Source: Rhodospirillum sp047263945
GTDB lineage: Bacteria > Pseudomonadota > Alphaproteobacteria > Rhodospirillales > Rhodospirillaceae
DNA length: 64,000 nucleotides
Direction of reading: 5' to 3'
Assembly: GCF_047263945.1 (NCBI RefSeq)
Contig: NZ_JBLAVB010000003.1
Span: 248,001-312,000 of the forward strand
The position numbers were made by a program, and so were the translations under genes. The notes beneath the pieces are model-generated. The model worked only from the letters and a program-made list of their open reading frames with translations, ran no database searches and was not told the origin of the DNA. Positions 34,480-42,626 of this stretch are shown here, piece after piece. Position 1 is the first letter of the stretch. The number at the start of each line of letters is the position of its first letter.

Positions 34480-35389
34480 CAAGAGAAACGTTTTGGGTCT
34501 CCAAATAGGCCGCGATGTCCAGAAACCGCAGGAAGGCCGGATTGTCGTTCTGCGCCGACCAGACCATGCTGTAGGGCAAGGTTTCGTTACCGATGGGACG
34601 GAATACGACGCCTGGAACCTGCGTCGCCGTGATGCCTTCGCTTGCCAGGGTCAGCCCTTGGCCCAACGCGACCAGAGACAGGAGGTTATGCCGACCGACA
34701 CTGTGCGGCAAAATTTCCGGCTGGCGCCCCAGCCCGGCAAGCCTCTGGACCAGGTAGTTGTAAATCTCCTGTCCCGGAGCGGCGTCACTGACGATGAAGC
34801 GCTCGCCGATGACATCGACCCAATCCAATTGCGCGGTTTCGGCGAGAATGTGCTGTTCCGGCATGGCCACGAAGACCTGCTCTGACCAGAGATGGCGGCA
34901 TTCGCAGCCTTCCCATTCTAGGGTTCCCGTCAGAAACGCCACATCAAGCTGACGCTGGCGAATGGCGGCGACATGCTCCGCCTGATCGCCATCGGCGAAC
35001 GACATTTGAATCGTCGCATACTTTTCGGAGAATTTCTGGATGAGGTCGGCAAGAAAGCTGGAGCCCAATGACGACAGGATGCCGATCCGCAACTCTCCAT
35101 CGCCCACCCGTCCGATAGCGGCGACTTCCGTTCGCGCAAGACCGATCTCGGACAGCGCCTTTCGGCCCCTGTCCACGAACTGCTTGCCCGCGAGGGTCAA
35201 GGTAACGCCAGAATGTGAGCGGATGAATAAAGCCGTTCCAAGCCGAATTTCCAGATCCCGTACCCGTCGACTGATCGCCGATTCCTGAACTCCAAGCGCC
35301 GCTGCCGCTCGACGAAAACTGCCATGTTCGGACGCGGCGACAACGTAATTGATGTGGCGAAGTTCGATACTCGATCCAGGCACGCGCAC
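34463..35389 (-). CDS. LysR-family transcriptional regulator
   Basis: A 308-residue LTTR. The N-terminal winged HTH is RHINYVVAASEHGSFRRAAA then LGVQESAISRRVRDLEIRLG. The substrate-binding domain follows (LRIGILSSLGSSFLADLIQK, then a closing LVALGQGLTLASEGI). It runs against the trb operon and overlaps DUF2274 by 17 bases. LysR genes at this spot occur in other ICEs of the group; a role in transfer control is possible but not shown. The start codon appears to be GTG. Confidence 0.85.
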   Translation of the reverse strand: MRVPGSSIELRHINYVVAASEHGSFRRAAAALGVQESAISRRVRDLEIRLGTALFIRSHSGVTLTLAGKQFVDRGRKALSEIGLARTEVAAIGRVGDGELRIGILSSLGSSFLADLIQKFSEKYATIQMSFADGDQAEHVAAIRQRQLDVAFLTGTLEWEGCECRHLWSEQVFVAMPEQHILAETAQLDWVDVIGERFIVSDAAPGQEIYNYLVQRLAGLGRQPEILPHSVGRHNLLSLVALGQGLTLASEGITATQVPGVVFRPIGNETLPYSMVWSAQNDNPAFLRFLDIAAYLETQNVSLVTSTA

Positions 35390-35618
35390 TCCTTCAGATC
35401 AATTTCGCCTTGCAGACCATCCCATAAAGCTCAGATCAAAGGTTGCAGGACTTTGCGGCGAGCACTCGGCGAAAGTTTGGCAACCGGAGTTTTTGCATTG
35501 GCGGCAAACAACCATCCGTTTTGCACGCCATGTTATCCGTAGCTACTTCGACCGCATTTTTGACTTCGAGGCCTTGCGTTTATCGGCTTCTATTGCCTTC
35601 GTTTGAAAAGCGAGGGCC

Positions 35619-35897
35619 ATGAAAATGCGACCAATATCGACAGGACAGACCAGAACCATCCGCCGTGAACAACTCAAGGAAATCGTGCCGCTGGCCGATA
35701 CCACGATCTATGAAATGGAACGGCGGGGCGAGTTCCCATCGCGCTTTTATCTGACCTCCCGTTGCGTCGTCTGGGATCTGGCTGAGGTCGAAGCCTGGCT
35801 TGAGGCACGCAAGCGCGCTTCCAAACAAAAGACGATCGCCCGCGCGCCCATGCCGGACGTGCAACTGCGGAAAAATAGGCCGGTAAGGCAGAAATGA
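35619..35897 (+). CDS. AlpA-family HTH protein
   Basis: A 92-residue protein with an AlpA/excisionase-type HTH: TIRREQLKEIVPLADTTIYE, then MERRGEFPSRFYLTSRCVVW and LAEVEAWLEARK. Such proteins regulate integrases or act as directionality factors. It lies 1.6 kb from the integrase and is separated from it by the AbiE genes. An internal ATG at 35625 is an alternative start. The 229 bases upstream hold no other gene. Confidence 0.8.
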   Translation: MKMRPISTGQTRTIRREQLKEIVPLADTTIYEMERRGEFPSRFYLTSRCVVWDLAEVEAWLEARKRASKQKTIARAPMPDVQLRKNRPVRQK

Positions 35898-35910
35898 GTT
35901 GGCCGATGGC

Positions 35911-36795
35911 TCAGCCGTTTCGGACGCCGCCGTCAACGTCGATCGCCAATTTTGCGTGAGACATCAGGAATGGCGCGATGTCTGCGAGGACATCCGTCAG
36001 CGTTCCCGGATTATGGGCGACGCCCTCGACAAATGCCTTCCATTGCCGTTGTTTCTGGTCATCCTCAGCAAACGCCGGCGTCAACCCATCGGGCAGCTCC
36101 ACAGGAATTGCGGTTCCACGTCGCGCGAACGTCGCTGCGATCGCCCGCGCCAACCTGTCATCGTCGAAGACAAATGAACGGCTGAGAATCCAGATATCGT
36201 AGAAATCCTTCATCCGGCTATTGGCGCGCCCCAGTGCCACCATCGCCTGGAATTTCTCGGCGATAACGGTCTCACGCGCATAGGCCCGAAGGCGCGGCGC
36301 GGGAAACTCCAGCATCGAGGGATAGTCGAGCACTTCGGCACCCGGCTCCATCGAATCGCCGAAGCCAATATCAATCGTCAGACCGATGCGGGCGCCGCTG
36401 ATCGAGGCCGTTGTGCGGAGCCGCAGCCCTCCATATTCCAGTTCCTCGCGGATACGATCGACGCGCAGCGCCGCAATGTCGAACTCCACGCCATCGGCAG
36501 CTTCCAGTGACATGATTTCGCGGAACGTCGCCAGCATGGGTTCGGCCTCGGACTCGCCGAAGCCCAACAGATCAAGATCGCGCGTGCCGCGATGCGGGTC
36601 ATCAAACCAGCTCATCATCAGCATGGCGCCTTTGAGAACAAAGCGGTCGGCATGCGGAGATTGTCCGAGCCTGTAGAGCAGCCGTTCGAGGGCGAAGCGC
36701 GTGAGGACGAGATCGAAACTCTGGCCGCTCGCCTTGGCGAATTGCAACAGACGCGCACGCACCGAGGCTCCGACATTCTTCAATTCTTTAGCCAT
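35911..36795 (-). CDS. abiEii: AbiEii-type nucleotidyltransferase toxin
   Basis: A 294-residue DUF1814-family protein. It has DRFVLKGAMLMMSWFDDPHR then GTRDLDLLGFGESE (the G-S/A and D-x-D motif of the nucleotidyltransferase fold), later AYARETVIAEKFQAMVALG and RMKDFYDIWILSR. AbiEii toxins are the effector of type IV toxin-antitoxin phage defence and can modify tRNA. It overlaps the antitoxin gene by 8 bases. Confidence 0.9.
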   Translation of the reverse strand: MAKELKNVGASVRARLLQFAKASGQSFDLVLTRFALERLLYRLGQSPHADRFVLKGAMLMMSWFDDPHRGTRDLDLLGFGESEAEPMLATFREIMSLEAADGVEFDIAALRVDRIREELEYGGLRLRTTASISGARIGLTIDIGFGDSMEPGAEVLDYPSMLEFPAPRLRAYARETVIAEKFQAMVALGRANSRMKDFYDIWILSRSFVFDDDRLARAIAATFARRGTAIPVELPDGLTPAFAEDDQKQRQWKAFVEGVAHNPGTLTDVLADIAPFLMSHAKLAIDVDGGVRNG

Positions 36796-37405
36796 TGGCG
36801 GTCAATGCCTCGAGATAGGGCCGGATGACTGTCGCGATAGCACCGCGCTCGGCATGTTTCGCGATTTCGTCCGGAGTTGCCTTGCGTTGGCGCAGCGCTT
36901 CCTGAAGCCCCTCGATCGCCACAGACAGGCCGATCTTGTTGCGATACCGGAAACAGTCTGCAATTGTCTTGGCGACGCTGAAGACCTTCACCGGCACACC
37001 CTCGACGGTGTGGGTCTCAACGCTGTCGATGAGCAGCCCATCGGTAAAGCGAACCAGTCGTACCGGCGCGCCCTCCATCTTGGGCGCCCAATCCTTTTGG
37101 CCGATGGCCATCCACACATGCCTTGGCATCTGATCGGTAAGCTCATGAAACGCGAGCGCCGAGACGAGGCAGACAACGCCCTTCGGCAGACGCTTGGCGG
37201 CCTCCGCGAGGCTATGGTGTGCGTCGAGCGGGGCGTCGGGGAGCTGATAGAGCCCGCGTGCAAGACGAAGCACCTCACCATCGCGCTCCATACGGCTCAT
37301 GGTGGCGGCAGTCACGCCCTCAGCGCGTAGCTCGGTCAGGCGCGCAATGCCGTGGTGCTTGAGCACGGTTCGGGCAATCTGGCGTTGGGACGCGGGTTCC
37401 GTCAT
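36788..37405 (-). CDS. abiEi: AbiEi-type antitoxin and autorepressor
   Basis: A 205-residue protein with an N-terminal winged HTH (ARTVLKHHGIARLTELRAEG, then TAATMSRMERDGEVLRLARG) and the C-terminal antitoxin domain (VFSVAKTIADCFRYRNKIGL, then AIEGLQEAL). In AbiE systems it binds inverted repeats in its own promoter; repeats are present just upstream (37406-37452). Confidence 0.9.
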   Translation of the reverse strand: MTEPASQRQIARTVLKHHGIARLTELRAEGVTAATMSRMERDGEVLRLARGLYQLPDAPLDAHHSLAEAAKRLPKGVVCLVSALAFHELTDQMPRHVWMAIGQKDWAPKMEGAPVRLVRFTDGLLIDSVETHTVEGVPVKVFSVAKTIADCFRYRNKIGLSVAIEGLQEALRQRKATPDEIAKHAERGAIATVIRPYLEALTANG

Positions 37406-37452
37406 GATACGTTAGCTCGGAGAGTAAATCCTATCATCCGAGGATACGTATC
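37406..37452 (-). promoter_or_regulatory. Candidate AbiEi operator
   Basis: GATACGT occurs at 37406-37412 and again inside the perfect palindrome GATACGTATC at 37443-37452, right before the abiEi start. Repeats of this kind are the known binding pattern of AbiEi-type autorepressors. Confidence 0.5.
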
Positions 37453-37492
37453 ACAAAAATCAGCTTGCGGGAAGAGACGCGGCTTCATTCGA

Positions 37493-38749
37493 TCAATCGT
37501 CCGTCCCTGGCGACAACAGGTCCATCGTGGGCGGAAAGATCGTCGGCGCGTATTTTTGCCCTGCGATCCAGGCATCAACAATGTTGGCCCATTCCTGCAT
37601 CATGTGTCGGCGCTGGTGCTCGTATTCCGCTTTGTTGTAGACGCCCCGCGACGAGCGGCCGTCTTCATGGGCCAGGCACTTTTCGATCCAGTCGCTGTTG
37701 AAACCCAACTCGTTCAAGAGCGTCGAGCCGGTTCGCCGTAGATCATGCACTGTGAACGGCTCAAGCGACAGGCCTTCCTTCTTGGCCCTAACCACGACGG
37801 CAGTCGTAATCCGGTTGAAGGTGGCGCGCGACATCGGTGCGTCGGCATCGTAACGAGATGGCAACAGGTAGCGCGAATTGCCCGAGCAGGTTTTCAGCGC
37901 GATCAGAATGTCCAACGCCTGCTGTGACAAATAGATGTTGTGCGGGCGAGACCGCTTCATCCGTTCCTTCGGGATAGACCAAACGGCATTCTCGAAATCG
38001 ACCTCATCCCAGACAGCGTCCTGCAACTCGCTCTTACGGACCATCGTCAAGAGAAGCAGCTTCATGCCGAGGCGGATGGTCGGGAGGGTCGGGACATGCT
38101 CGAGTTGGCCGAACATGACCCGGATTTCCGATGGCGACAGCGAACGATCACGGGCGACAAATTGAGCAATCGATGCAGGACCGACATCGTCGGCGGGATT
38201 ATGGACCTTCTCGCCATGCAGGATCGCGAAGGCATAAATCTGTTTGATAATGTCGCGGACATGAATTGCCACAGCCGGCGCGCCGCGTTCCTTCACTTTC
38301 GTGCAAAGCGCCCGCAAATCCTCGGCAGTAATCTCCGTCAGAAGCCGCTTGCGAAACTTCGGCAGGATGTCGCGTTCGTAAATGGCGCGCCGCATGGCTT
38401 TGGTGCTATCGGCCATCCGGCCTTCCTGGAGCCAGCGTTCGCCAAATTCGCCGAAGCTCTTGGCTTCCTTCAGCTTCCGTTTTGCGCTCTGCTTCTCGAT
38501 CGCCGGAGAGCGTCCTTCCTGGACCGCCTTTTTGGCTTCCAGCAGTTTTTCTCGAGCCCGCGCCAGTGACACGCCAGTCGGCCCGTATCGTCCAATGACG
38601 ACCGTTTCGCGGCGGCCGTTCAGGCGGTAGTCGAAACGGAAAGTCAGCGCGCCCGACGGCTGCACAAGCAGGTACATTCCATCCCGGTCCGTCACCTTGT
38701 AGCTTTTATCTCTTGGTTTCAATGACTTGATCGCTGCATCGGTCAGCAT
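37493..38749 (-). CDS. int: Tyrosine integrase of the ICE (P4 type)
   Basis: A 418-residue integrase. The N-terminal DUF4102 arm-binding domain (MLTDAAIKSLKPRDKSYKVT, then GMYLLVQPSG) is followed by a SAM-like core-binding domain and the catalytic domain, with Arg238 (TMVRKSEL), His335-x-x-Arg338 (VHDLRRTGS), His361 (LAHEDG) and the nucleophile Tyr371 (GVYNKAEY). It would insert the element at the guaA 3' end and, with an RDF, excise it. Direct repeats suitable as arm sites lie in the 300 bases upstream. Confidence 0.93.
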   Translation of the reverse strand: MLTDAAIKSLKPRDKSYKVTDRDGMYLLVQPSGALTFRFDYRLNGRRETVVIGRYGPTGVSLARAREKLLEAKKAVQEGRSPAIEKQSAKRKLKEAKSFGEFGERWLQEGRMADSTKAMRRAIYERDILPKFRKRLLTEITAEDLRALCTKVKERGAPAVAIHVRDIIKQIYAFAILHGEKVHNPADDVGPASIAQFVARDRSLSPSEIRVMFGQLEHVPTLPTIRLGMKLLLLTMVRKSELQDAVWDEVDFENAVWSIPKERMKRSRPHNIYLSQQALDILIALKTCSGNSRYLLPSRYDADAPMSRATFNRITTAVVVRAKKEGLSLEPFTVHDLRRTGSTLLNELGFNSDWIEKCLAHEDGRSSRGVYNKAEYEHQRRHMMQEWANIVDAWIAGQKYAPTIFPPTMDLLSPGTDD

Positions 38750-38790
38750 TGCGGCCTCCTGAATCCGGCAAAATAGGGAGGAAAACCACC

Positions 38791-38953
38791 AAAAAGTCCG
38801 TCAGCGATTTTTGAGCCATTCTCACGAAAATTTCGTATTTATTTTCAATGGTCTAAGCTCAAAAAAAGACCGTCAGCGGCTTCCATTCCGCTGACGGTAC
38901 TTTCAAAAGGTCAATTGATCAAGCGTAGGCGATCCGTCGAAAAGTCCGTCACT
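38791..38953. repeat. Repeats between int and guaA: candidate integrase arm sites
   Basis: A motif near AAAAAGTCCGTCAGCG occurs at 38791-38806, as AAAAAGACCGTCAGCGG at 38863-38879, inverted at 38888-38903, and as AAAAGTCCGTCAC at 38941-38953. Repeated short motifs between int and the attachment core are typical arm-binding sites of P4-like integrases. Confidence 0.5.
38861..38898 (-). terminator. Rho-independent terminator facing guaA transcription
   Basis: On the minus strand an 11-bp perfect stem (ACCGTCAGCGG/CCGCTGACGGT, 8-base loop) is followed by C and seven T. It lies within the ICE just past guaA. It would stop guaA transcripts before int, replacing the native terminator displaced by integration. 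The stem uses the same repeat motif as the arm-site candidates. Confidence 0.75.
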
Positions 38954-39059
38954 TGCGACGCTTGCCCCTCGATAGTCCGCGAAAGTCGACGACAGAATTT
39001 TCGTTTTATATCATTGATTTAAAGGATATTCTGGCGTATCGTGGGGTATGTTTGAGTGG

Positions 39060-39090
39060 CTCTGAATCATTCCCACTCAATGGTCCCGGG
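39060..39090. other. Attachment site junction at the guaA 3' end
   Basis: The guaA coding end (TCATTCCCACTCAATGG on the plus strand, from 39067) marks the border of chromosome and element. The exact core length cannot be set because the other ICE end is outside the window. Confidence 0.6.
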
Positions 39091-40647
39091 GGGCTTGCTG
39101 GTCACGTCATAGACCACCCGGTTGACACCCTTCACTTCGTTGATGATGCGGTTTCCCACCCGTCCAAGGAAACCATGGTCGAAGGGATAATAATCAGCCG
39201 TCATGCCATCCGTACTGGTAACCGCCCGCAAGGCCAGCGCGAAGTCATAGGAACGGGCATCGCCCATCACACCGACCGTGCGCACCGGCAGAAGTACCGC
39301 AAAAGCCTGCCAGATGGCGTCGTATAGACCCGCCTCGCGGATTTCTTCCAGATAGATTGCATCGGCCTTGCGCAGGATATCCAACTTGTCCTTGGTCAAG
39401 GGCTGGCCGGGGATGCGGATCGCCAGTCCCGGACCCGGGAAGGGATGGCGCCCCACCATTTCCTCGGGCAGGCCCAGCTCGCGCCCCAGATCCCGAACCT
39501 CGTCCTTGAACAGCTCCCTCAGAGGCTCCACCAGGGACATGTTCATGCGCTCGGGCAGACCGCCTACGTTGTGGTGGCTCTTGATGGTCACGCTTGGGCC
39601 GCCGGTGAAGGAGACGCTTTCGATCACATCCGGATAGAGGGTCCCCTGGGCCAAGAAGTCCGCCCCGCCGACCTTGCGGGCCTCTTCCTCGAAAACGTCG
39701 ATGAAGGTCGCGCCGATGATCTTGCGCTTGGCTTCCGGATCGGTCACGCCGTCCAGCTTGGTCAGGAACAGATCGCTCGCATCCCGGTGCACCAGCGTGA
39801 TATTGAAGCGGTCTCGGAAGACCTTCACCACCTGATCCGTCTCGCCCTGGCGCATCATGCCATGGTCGACCAGCACGCAAACCAGTTGGTCGCCGATGGC
39901 CTCGTGGATCAGCGCCGCCACAACCGAGCTGTCCACACCGCCGGACAGGCCGCAAATCACCCGGCCCGAGCCCACCTGATCCCGTACCTTGGTAATGGCC
40001 TGTTCCTTGAACGCCGCCATGGTCCAGTCGCCGCCGCACCCACAGACCCCATGGGTGAAGTTGCGCAGCAGTTGGGCCCCGTGGGGGGTGTGGGCGACCT
40101 CGGGATGAAATTGGACACCGTAGAAACGGCGCTCGTCATCGGCGATGGCAGCGAAGGGACAGCCCTCGCTGGTGCCCACGACCCGAAAGCCCTCGGGGAT
40201 GCTCTCGACCCGGTCACCGTGGCTCATCCAGACCTGTTCCCGAGCCCCTAGATCCCAGGCGCCGTGGAAGAGAACGCAGTCCCCGGTGACATCAACGAAG
40301 GCCCGACCGAATTCCCGGTGACCCGGGTCCTCAACCGATCCACCAAGCTGGGAGACCATGGTTTGCTGACCGTAGCAGATCCCCAAAACCGGCAGCCCCA
40401 TGGAGAACAGGTCCTGCGGCGCCCGGGGCGTATCCGCAGCGGTGACAGAGGCGGGACCACCCGACAGGATCACGCCCTTGGGGGCGAAGGCCTTGATGAA
40501 GTCCGCCGTCACCGCGTTAAAGGGGTGGATCTCGCTATAGACCCCGCTTTCCCGCACCCGGCGGGCGATCAACTGGGTGACTTGGGAGCCGAAATCAATA
40601 ATAAGGATCCGGTCTTCGGCCACAACGGAAGCGGTCTTGTCGGTCAT
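39067..40647 (-). CDS. guaA: GMP synthase (glutamine-hydrolysing)
   Basis: A 526-residue enzyme that converts XMP to GMP in purine synthesis. The glutamine amidotransferase part has GICYGQQTM (catalytic Cys) and FHPEVAHTPHG. The ATP-pyrophosphatase loop is VICGLSGGVDSSVVAALI. The dimerisation domain ends NRVVYDVTSKPPGTIEWE. The C-terminal codons host the ICE insertion, and the reading frame is intact. The ATG at 40647 is preferred; the frame extends 7 codons upstream to a TTG. Confidence 0.96.
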   Translation of the reverse strand: MTDKTASVVAEDRILIIDFGSQVTQLIARRVRESGVYSEIHPFNAVTADFIKAFAPKGVILSGGPASVTAADTPRAPQDLFSMGLPVLGICYGQQTMVSQLGGSVEDPGHREFGRAFVDVTGDCVLFHGAWDLGAREQVWMSHGDRVESIPEGFRVVGTSEGCPFAAIADDERRFYGVQFHPEVAHTPHGAQLLRNFTHGVCGCGGDWTMAAFKEQAITKVRDQVGSGRVICGLSGGVDSSVVAALIHEAIGDQLVCVLVDHGMMRQGETDQVVKVFRDRFNITLVHRDASDLFLTKLDGVTDPEAKRKIIGATFIDVFEEEARKVGGADFLAQGTLYPDVIESVSFTGGPSVTIKSHHNVGGLPERMNMSLVEPLRELFKDEVRDLGRELGLPEEMVGRHPFPGPGLAIRIPGQPLTKDKLDILRKADAIYLEEIREAGLYDAIWQAFAVLLPVRTVGVMGDARSYDFALALRAVTSTDGMTADYYPFDHGFLGRVGNRIINEVKGVNRVVYDVTSKPPGTIEWE

Positions 40648-40725
40648 CTGTGCGCCATCCACTCTCAAACGGGGTCAATCCGTGGATTTAAGGGGAGGGG
40701 ACAGTACTCCAACAACCCCCCGGCC

Positions 40726-40908
40726 TCAAGCCATGACGCCCCTTTCCTCACGGATTCTGCACGGAAAAGGTGTCGCAGGCGTCCGAGCGGGCTCCACGTC
40801 GCCGAGCATGCCGCCCAGGTCAACCCCCATGTAGGAGGCGACAATCAGGCCAACGGCGGTCAGAAATCCCCATTTTCCAAAGCGCCCACTGAGCAGAAGC
40901 CCGAGCAA
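40726..40908 (-). CDS. Possible small membrane protein
   Basis: A 60-residue frame with a TTG start after a GGGGGAG ribosome site. Residues ~10-27 (KWGFLTAVGLIVASYMG) form one membrane segment and the tail is basic. It has no recognised relatives that I can name, and could be chance in GC-rich DNA. Confidence 0.3.
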   Translation of the reverse strand: MLGLLLSGRFGKWGFLTAVGLIVASYMGVDLGGMLGDVEPARTPATPFPCRIREERGVMA

Positions 40909-41106
40909 GCCGCTCCCCCGCCGTCCCCCCGAGCGAGTCGTGCGCCCGAAATTGGACGCCTCGCCCCGCCTATCCTCGACATTGTCGCTCCGCCTGCCAC
41001 CGCGCCACCGCCCCCCTTCGCCTGTTCAAACCCCGTGCGAGCACTCTGCCCATGCCACCATAAAGTATTCCGAGATCAAGTTGGATCGCTTTGCGACCAA
41101 ACGCGA

Positions 41107-41134
41107 AAAGGGTCCGCGCTGTGGCGGACCCTTT
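41107..41134 (-). terminator. Terminator after icd
   Basis: An 11-bp perfect stem (AAAGGGTCCGC/GCGGACCCTTT) with a 6-base loop, followed on the minus strand by TTTTC-type bases, 27 bases past the icd stop. Confidence 0.7.
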
Positions 41135-41160
41135 CCCAACATAATCGTATAAAACCGGAT

Positions 41161-42378
41161 TTAGGCGCCCATGGCCTTGGTCAGGTTTTCGTCCAACTTG
41201 TCCAGGAACTGGTTTGTGGTCAGCCAGGGCTGCTCGGGACCAATCAAAATGGCCAGATCCTTGGTCATGAAACCCGCTTCCACCGTCTCGACGCAGACCT
41301 TTTCCAGGGTCTCGGCGAAGGCCACCACATCGGGGGTCTCGTCGAACTTGCCGCGGAACTTCAGGCCCTGTGTCCAGGCAAAGATCGATGCAATCGGGTT
41401 GGTCGAGGTTTCCTTGCCCTTCTGGTGCAGGCGGTAGTGGCGCGTCACCGTCCCATGGGCGGCCTCGGCCTCGATCGTCTTGCCATCGGGGGTCATCAGA
41501 ACCGAGGTCATCAGACCCAGTGAGCCGAAGCCCTGGGCAACGGTGTCGGACTGCACGTCGCCGTCGTAGTTCTTACAGGCCCAGACGAAACCACCGGACC
41601 ACTTCATGCAGCAAGCCACCATGTCATCGATCAAACGGTGTTCGTAGGTGATGCCCGCTTCCTTGAACTTGTCGGCGAACTCAGCCTGGAAGACTTCCTC
41701 GAACAGATCCTTGAACCGACCATCGTAGGCCTTCATGATCGTGTTCTTGGTGGACAGGTAGACTGGCCATCCGCGCTCCAGACCGTAGTTCATGCTGGCC
41801 CGGGCGAAACCGCGAATGGACTCATCCAGGTTGTACATGGACATGGCCACGCCCGCGTCCGGGAACTTGAACACTTCCAGTTCGATGGGCTCGCCGCCAT
41901 CTTCGGGCACGAACTTCATGGTCAGGGTACCCGCACCGGGAACCTTCAGGTCCGTGGCGCGGTACTGGTCGCCGAAGGCGTGACGGCCGATGACAATCGG
42001 CTGGGTCCAGCCAGGGACATAGCGGGGCACGTTGGAGCAGATGATCGGCTCGCGGAACACGGTGCCACCCAGAATGTTCCGGATCGTGCCGTTCGGAGAC
42101 TTCCACATCTTCTTGAGGCCAAATTCCTCAACCCGCTGTTCGTCGGGAGTAATGGTGGCGCATTTCACGCCCACGCCGTATTCCTTGATGGCGTTGGCGG
42201 CGTCCACGGTAATCTGGTCGTCGGTTTCGTCCCGCTTTTCGACGCTGAGGTCGTAGTACTTCAGGTCGATGTCCAGATAGGGCAGAATCAGCTTGTCTTT
42301 GATGAACTGCCAGATGATGCGGGTCATTTCGTCGCCGTCGAGCTCGACGACGGGAGTTTTCACCTTGATCTTGCTCAT
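41161..42378 (-). CDS. icd: NADP-dependent isocitrate dehydrogenase (eukaryote-like type)
   Basis: A 405-residue enzyme of the dimeric type common in Alphaproteobacteria: TPVVELDGDEMTRIIWQFIK, then STKNTIMKAYDGRFKDLFEE, DDMVACCMKWSGGFVWACKN and the metal-site DGDVQSDTVAQGFGSLGLM. It converts isocitrate to 2-oxoglutarate in the TCA cycle. The ATG at 42378 follows a CCGGGGAAAC ribosome site; the longer upstream frame is non-coding in character. Confidence 0.95.
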   Translation of the reverse strand: MSKIKVKTPVVELDGDEMTRIIWQFIKDKLILPYLDIDLKYYDLSVEKRDETDDQITVDAANAIKEYGVGVKCATITPDEQRVEEFGLKKMWKSPNGTIRNILGGTVFREPIICSNVPRYVPGWTQPIVIGRHAFGDQYRATDLKVPGAGTLTMKFVPEDGGEPIELEVFKFPDAGVAMSMYNLDESIRGFARASMNYGLERGWPVYLSTKNTIMKAYDGRFKDLFEEVFQAEFADKFKEAGITYEHRLIDDMVACCMKWSGGFVWACKNYDGDVQSDTVAQGFGSLGLMTSVLMTPDGKTIEAEAAHGTVTRHYRLHQKGKETSTNPIASIFAWTQGLKFRGKFDETPDVVAFAETLEKVCVETVEAGFMTKDLAILIGPEQPWLTTNQFLDKLDENLTKAMGA

Positions 42379-42626
42379 TATCGTTTCCCCGGAGTGGTGA
42401 GAAGGTCGCGGCGTCCGGCGGGGTGTGCCCCAAAATATCTGGTCGCGCGGCGAGACCGGATGGGAAAGAGACCCAGGATCCCCAGGCCCTCTCACCGTCC
42501 CGGCTCTGGTATTCCCGGGTCAAACGCTGTTTGGCCCCGGACGGCGCCGTCACGGACGGCGGCAACATAGCATCGCCGCCATCTTTCGCAAGAAACTTCT
42601 CTTCGAAGGGGTATCCGGGAGCCTTT

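Larger units (their letters stand above)
1..39066. mobile_element. Integrative conjugative element integrated at the 3' end of guaA (left end outside window)
   Basis: A tyrosine integrase gene lies 317 bases from the 3' end of guaA, and everything to its left is a conjugation and maintenance set: RlxS-like relaxase, TraG coupling protein, TrbBCDEJKLFGI mating channel, TraF peptidase, ParA, replication-initiator-like protein and an FseA/RdfS-type excision module. The 3' end of guaA is an established integration site for genomic islands and ICEs. The module order resembles alphaproteobacterial ICEs of the ICEMlSymR7A kind. Cargo (GIY-YIG pair, CBASS, HipBA, AbiE) sits between conserved modules. 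The left boundary, and hence the second copy of the core site, is not in the window. Confidence 0.9.
40648..41160. other. Gap between guaA and icd
   Basis: The 513 bases hold a possible small membrane protein (next entry) and the icd terminator at 41107-41134. Otherwise nothing clear is seen. The stretch 40930-41090 is GC-rich with no convincing frame. Confidence 0.4.

Noticed and set aside
40264..41523. A 419-codon plus-strand frame
   Set aside because: It runs across the antisense of guaA, an intergenic stretch and the end of icd, so it cannot be a real gene.
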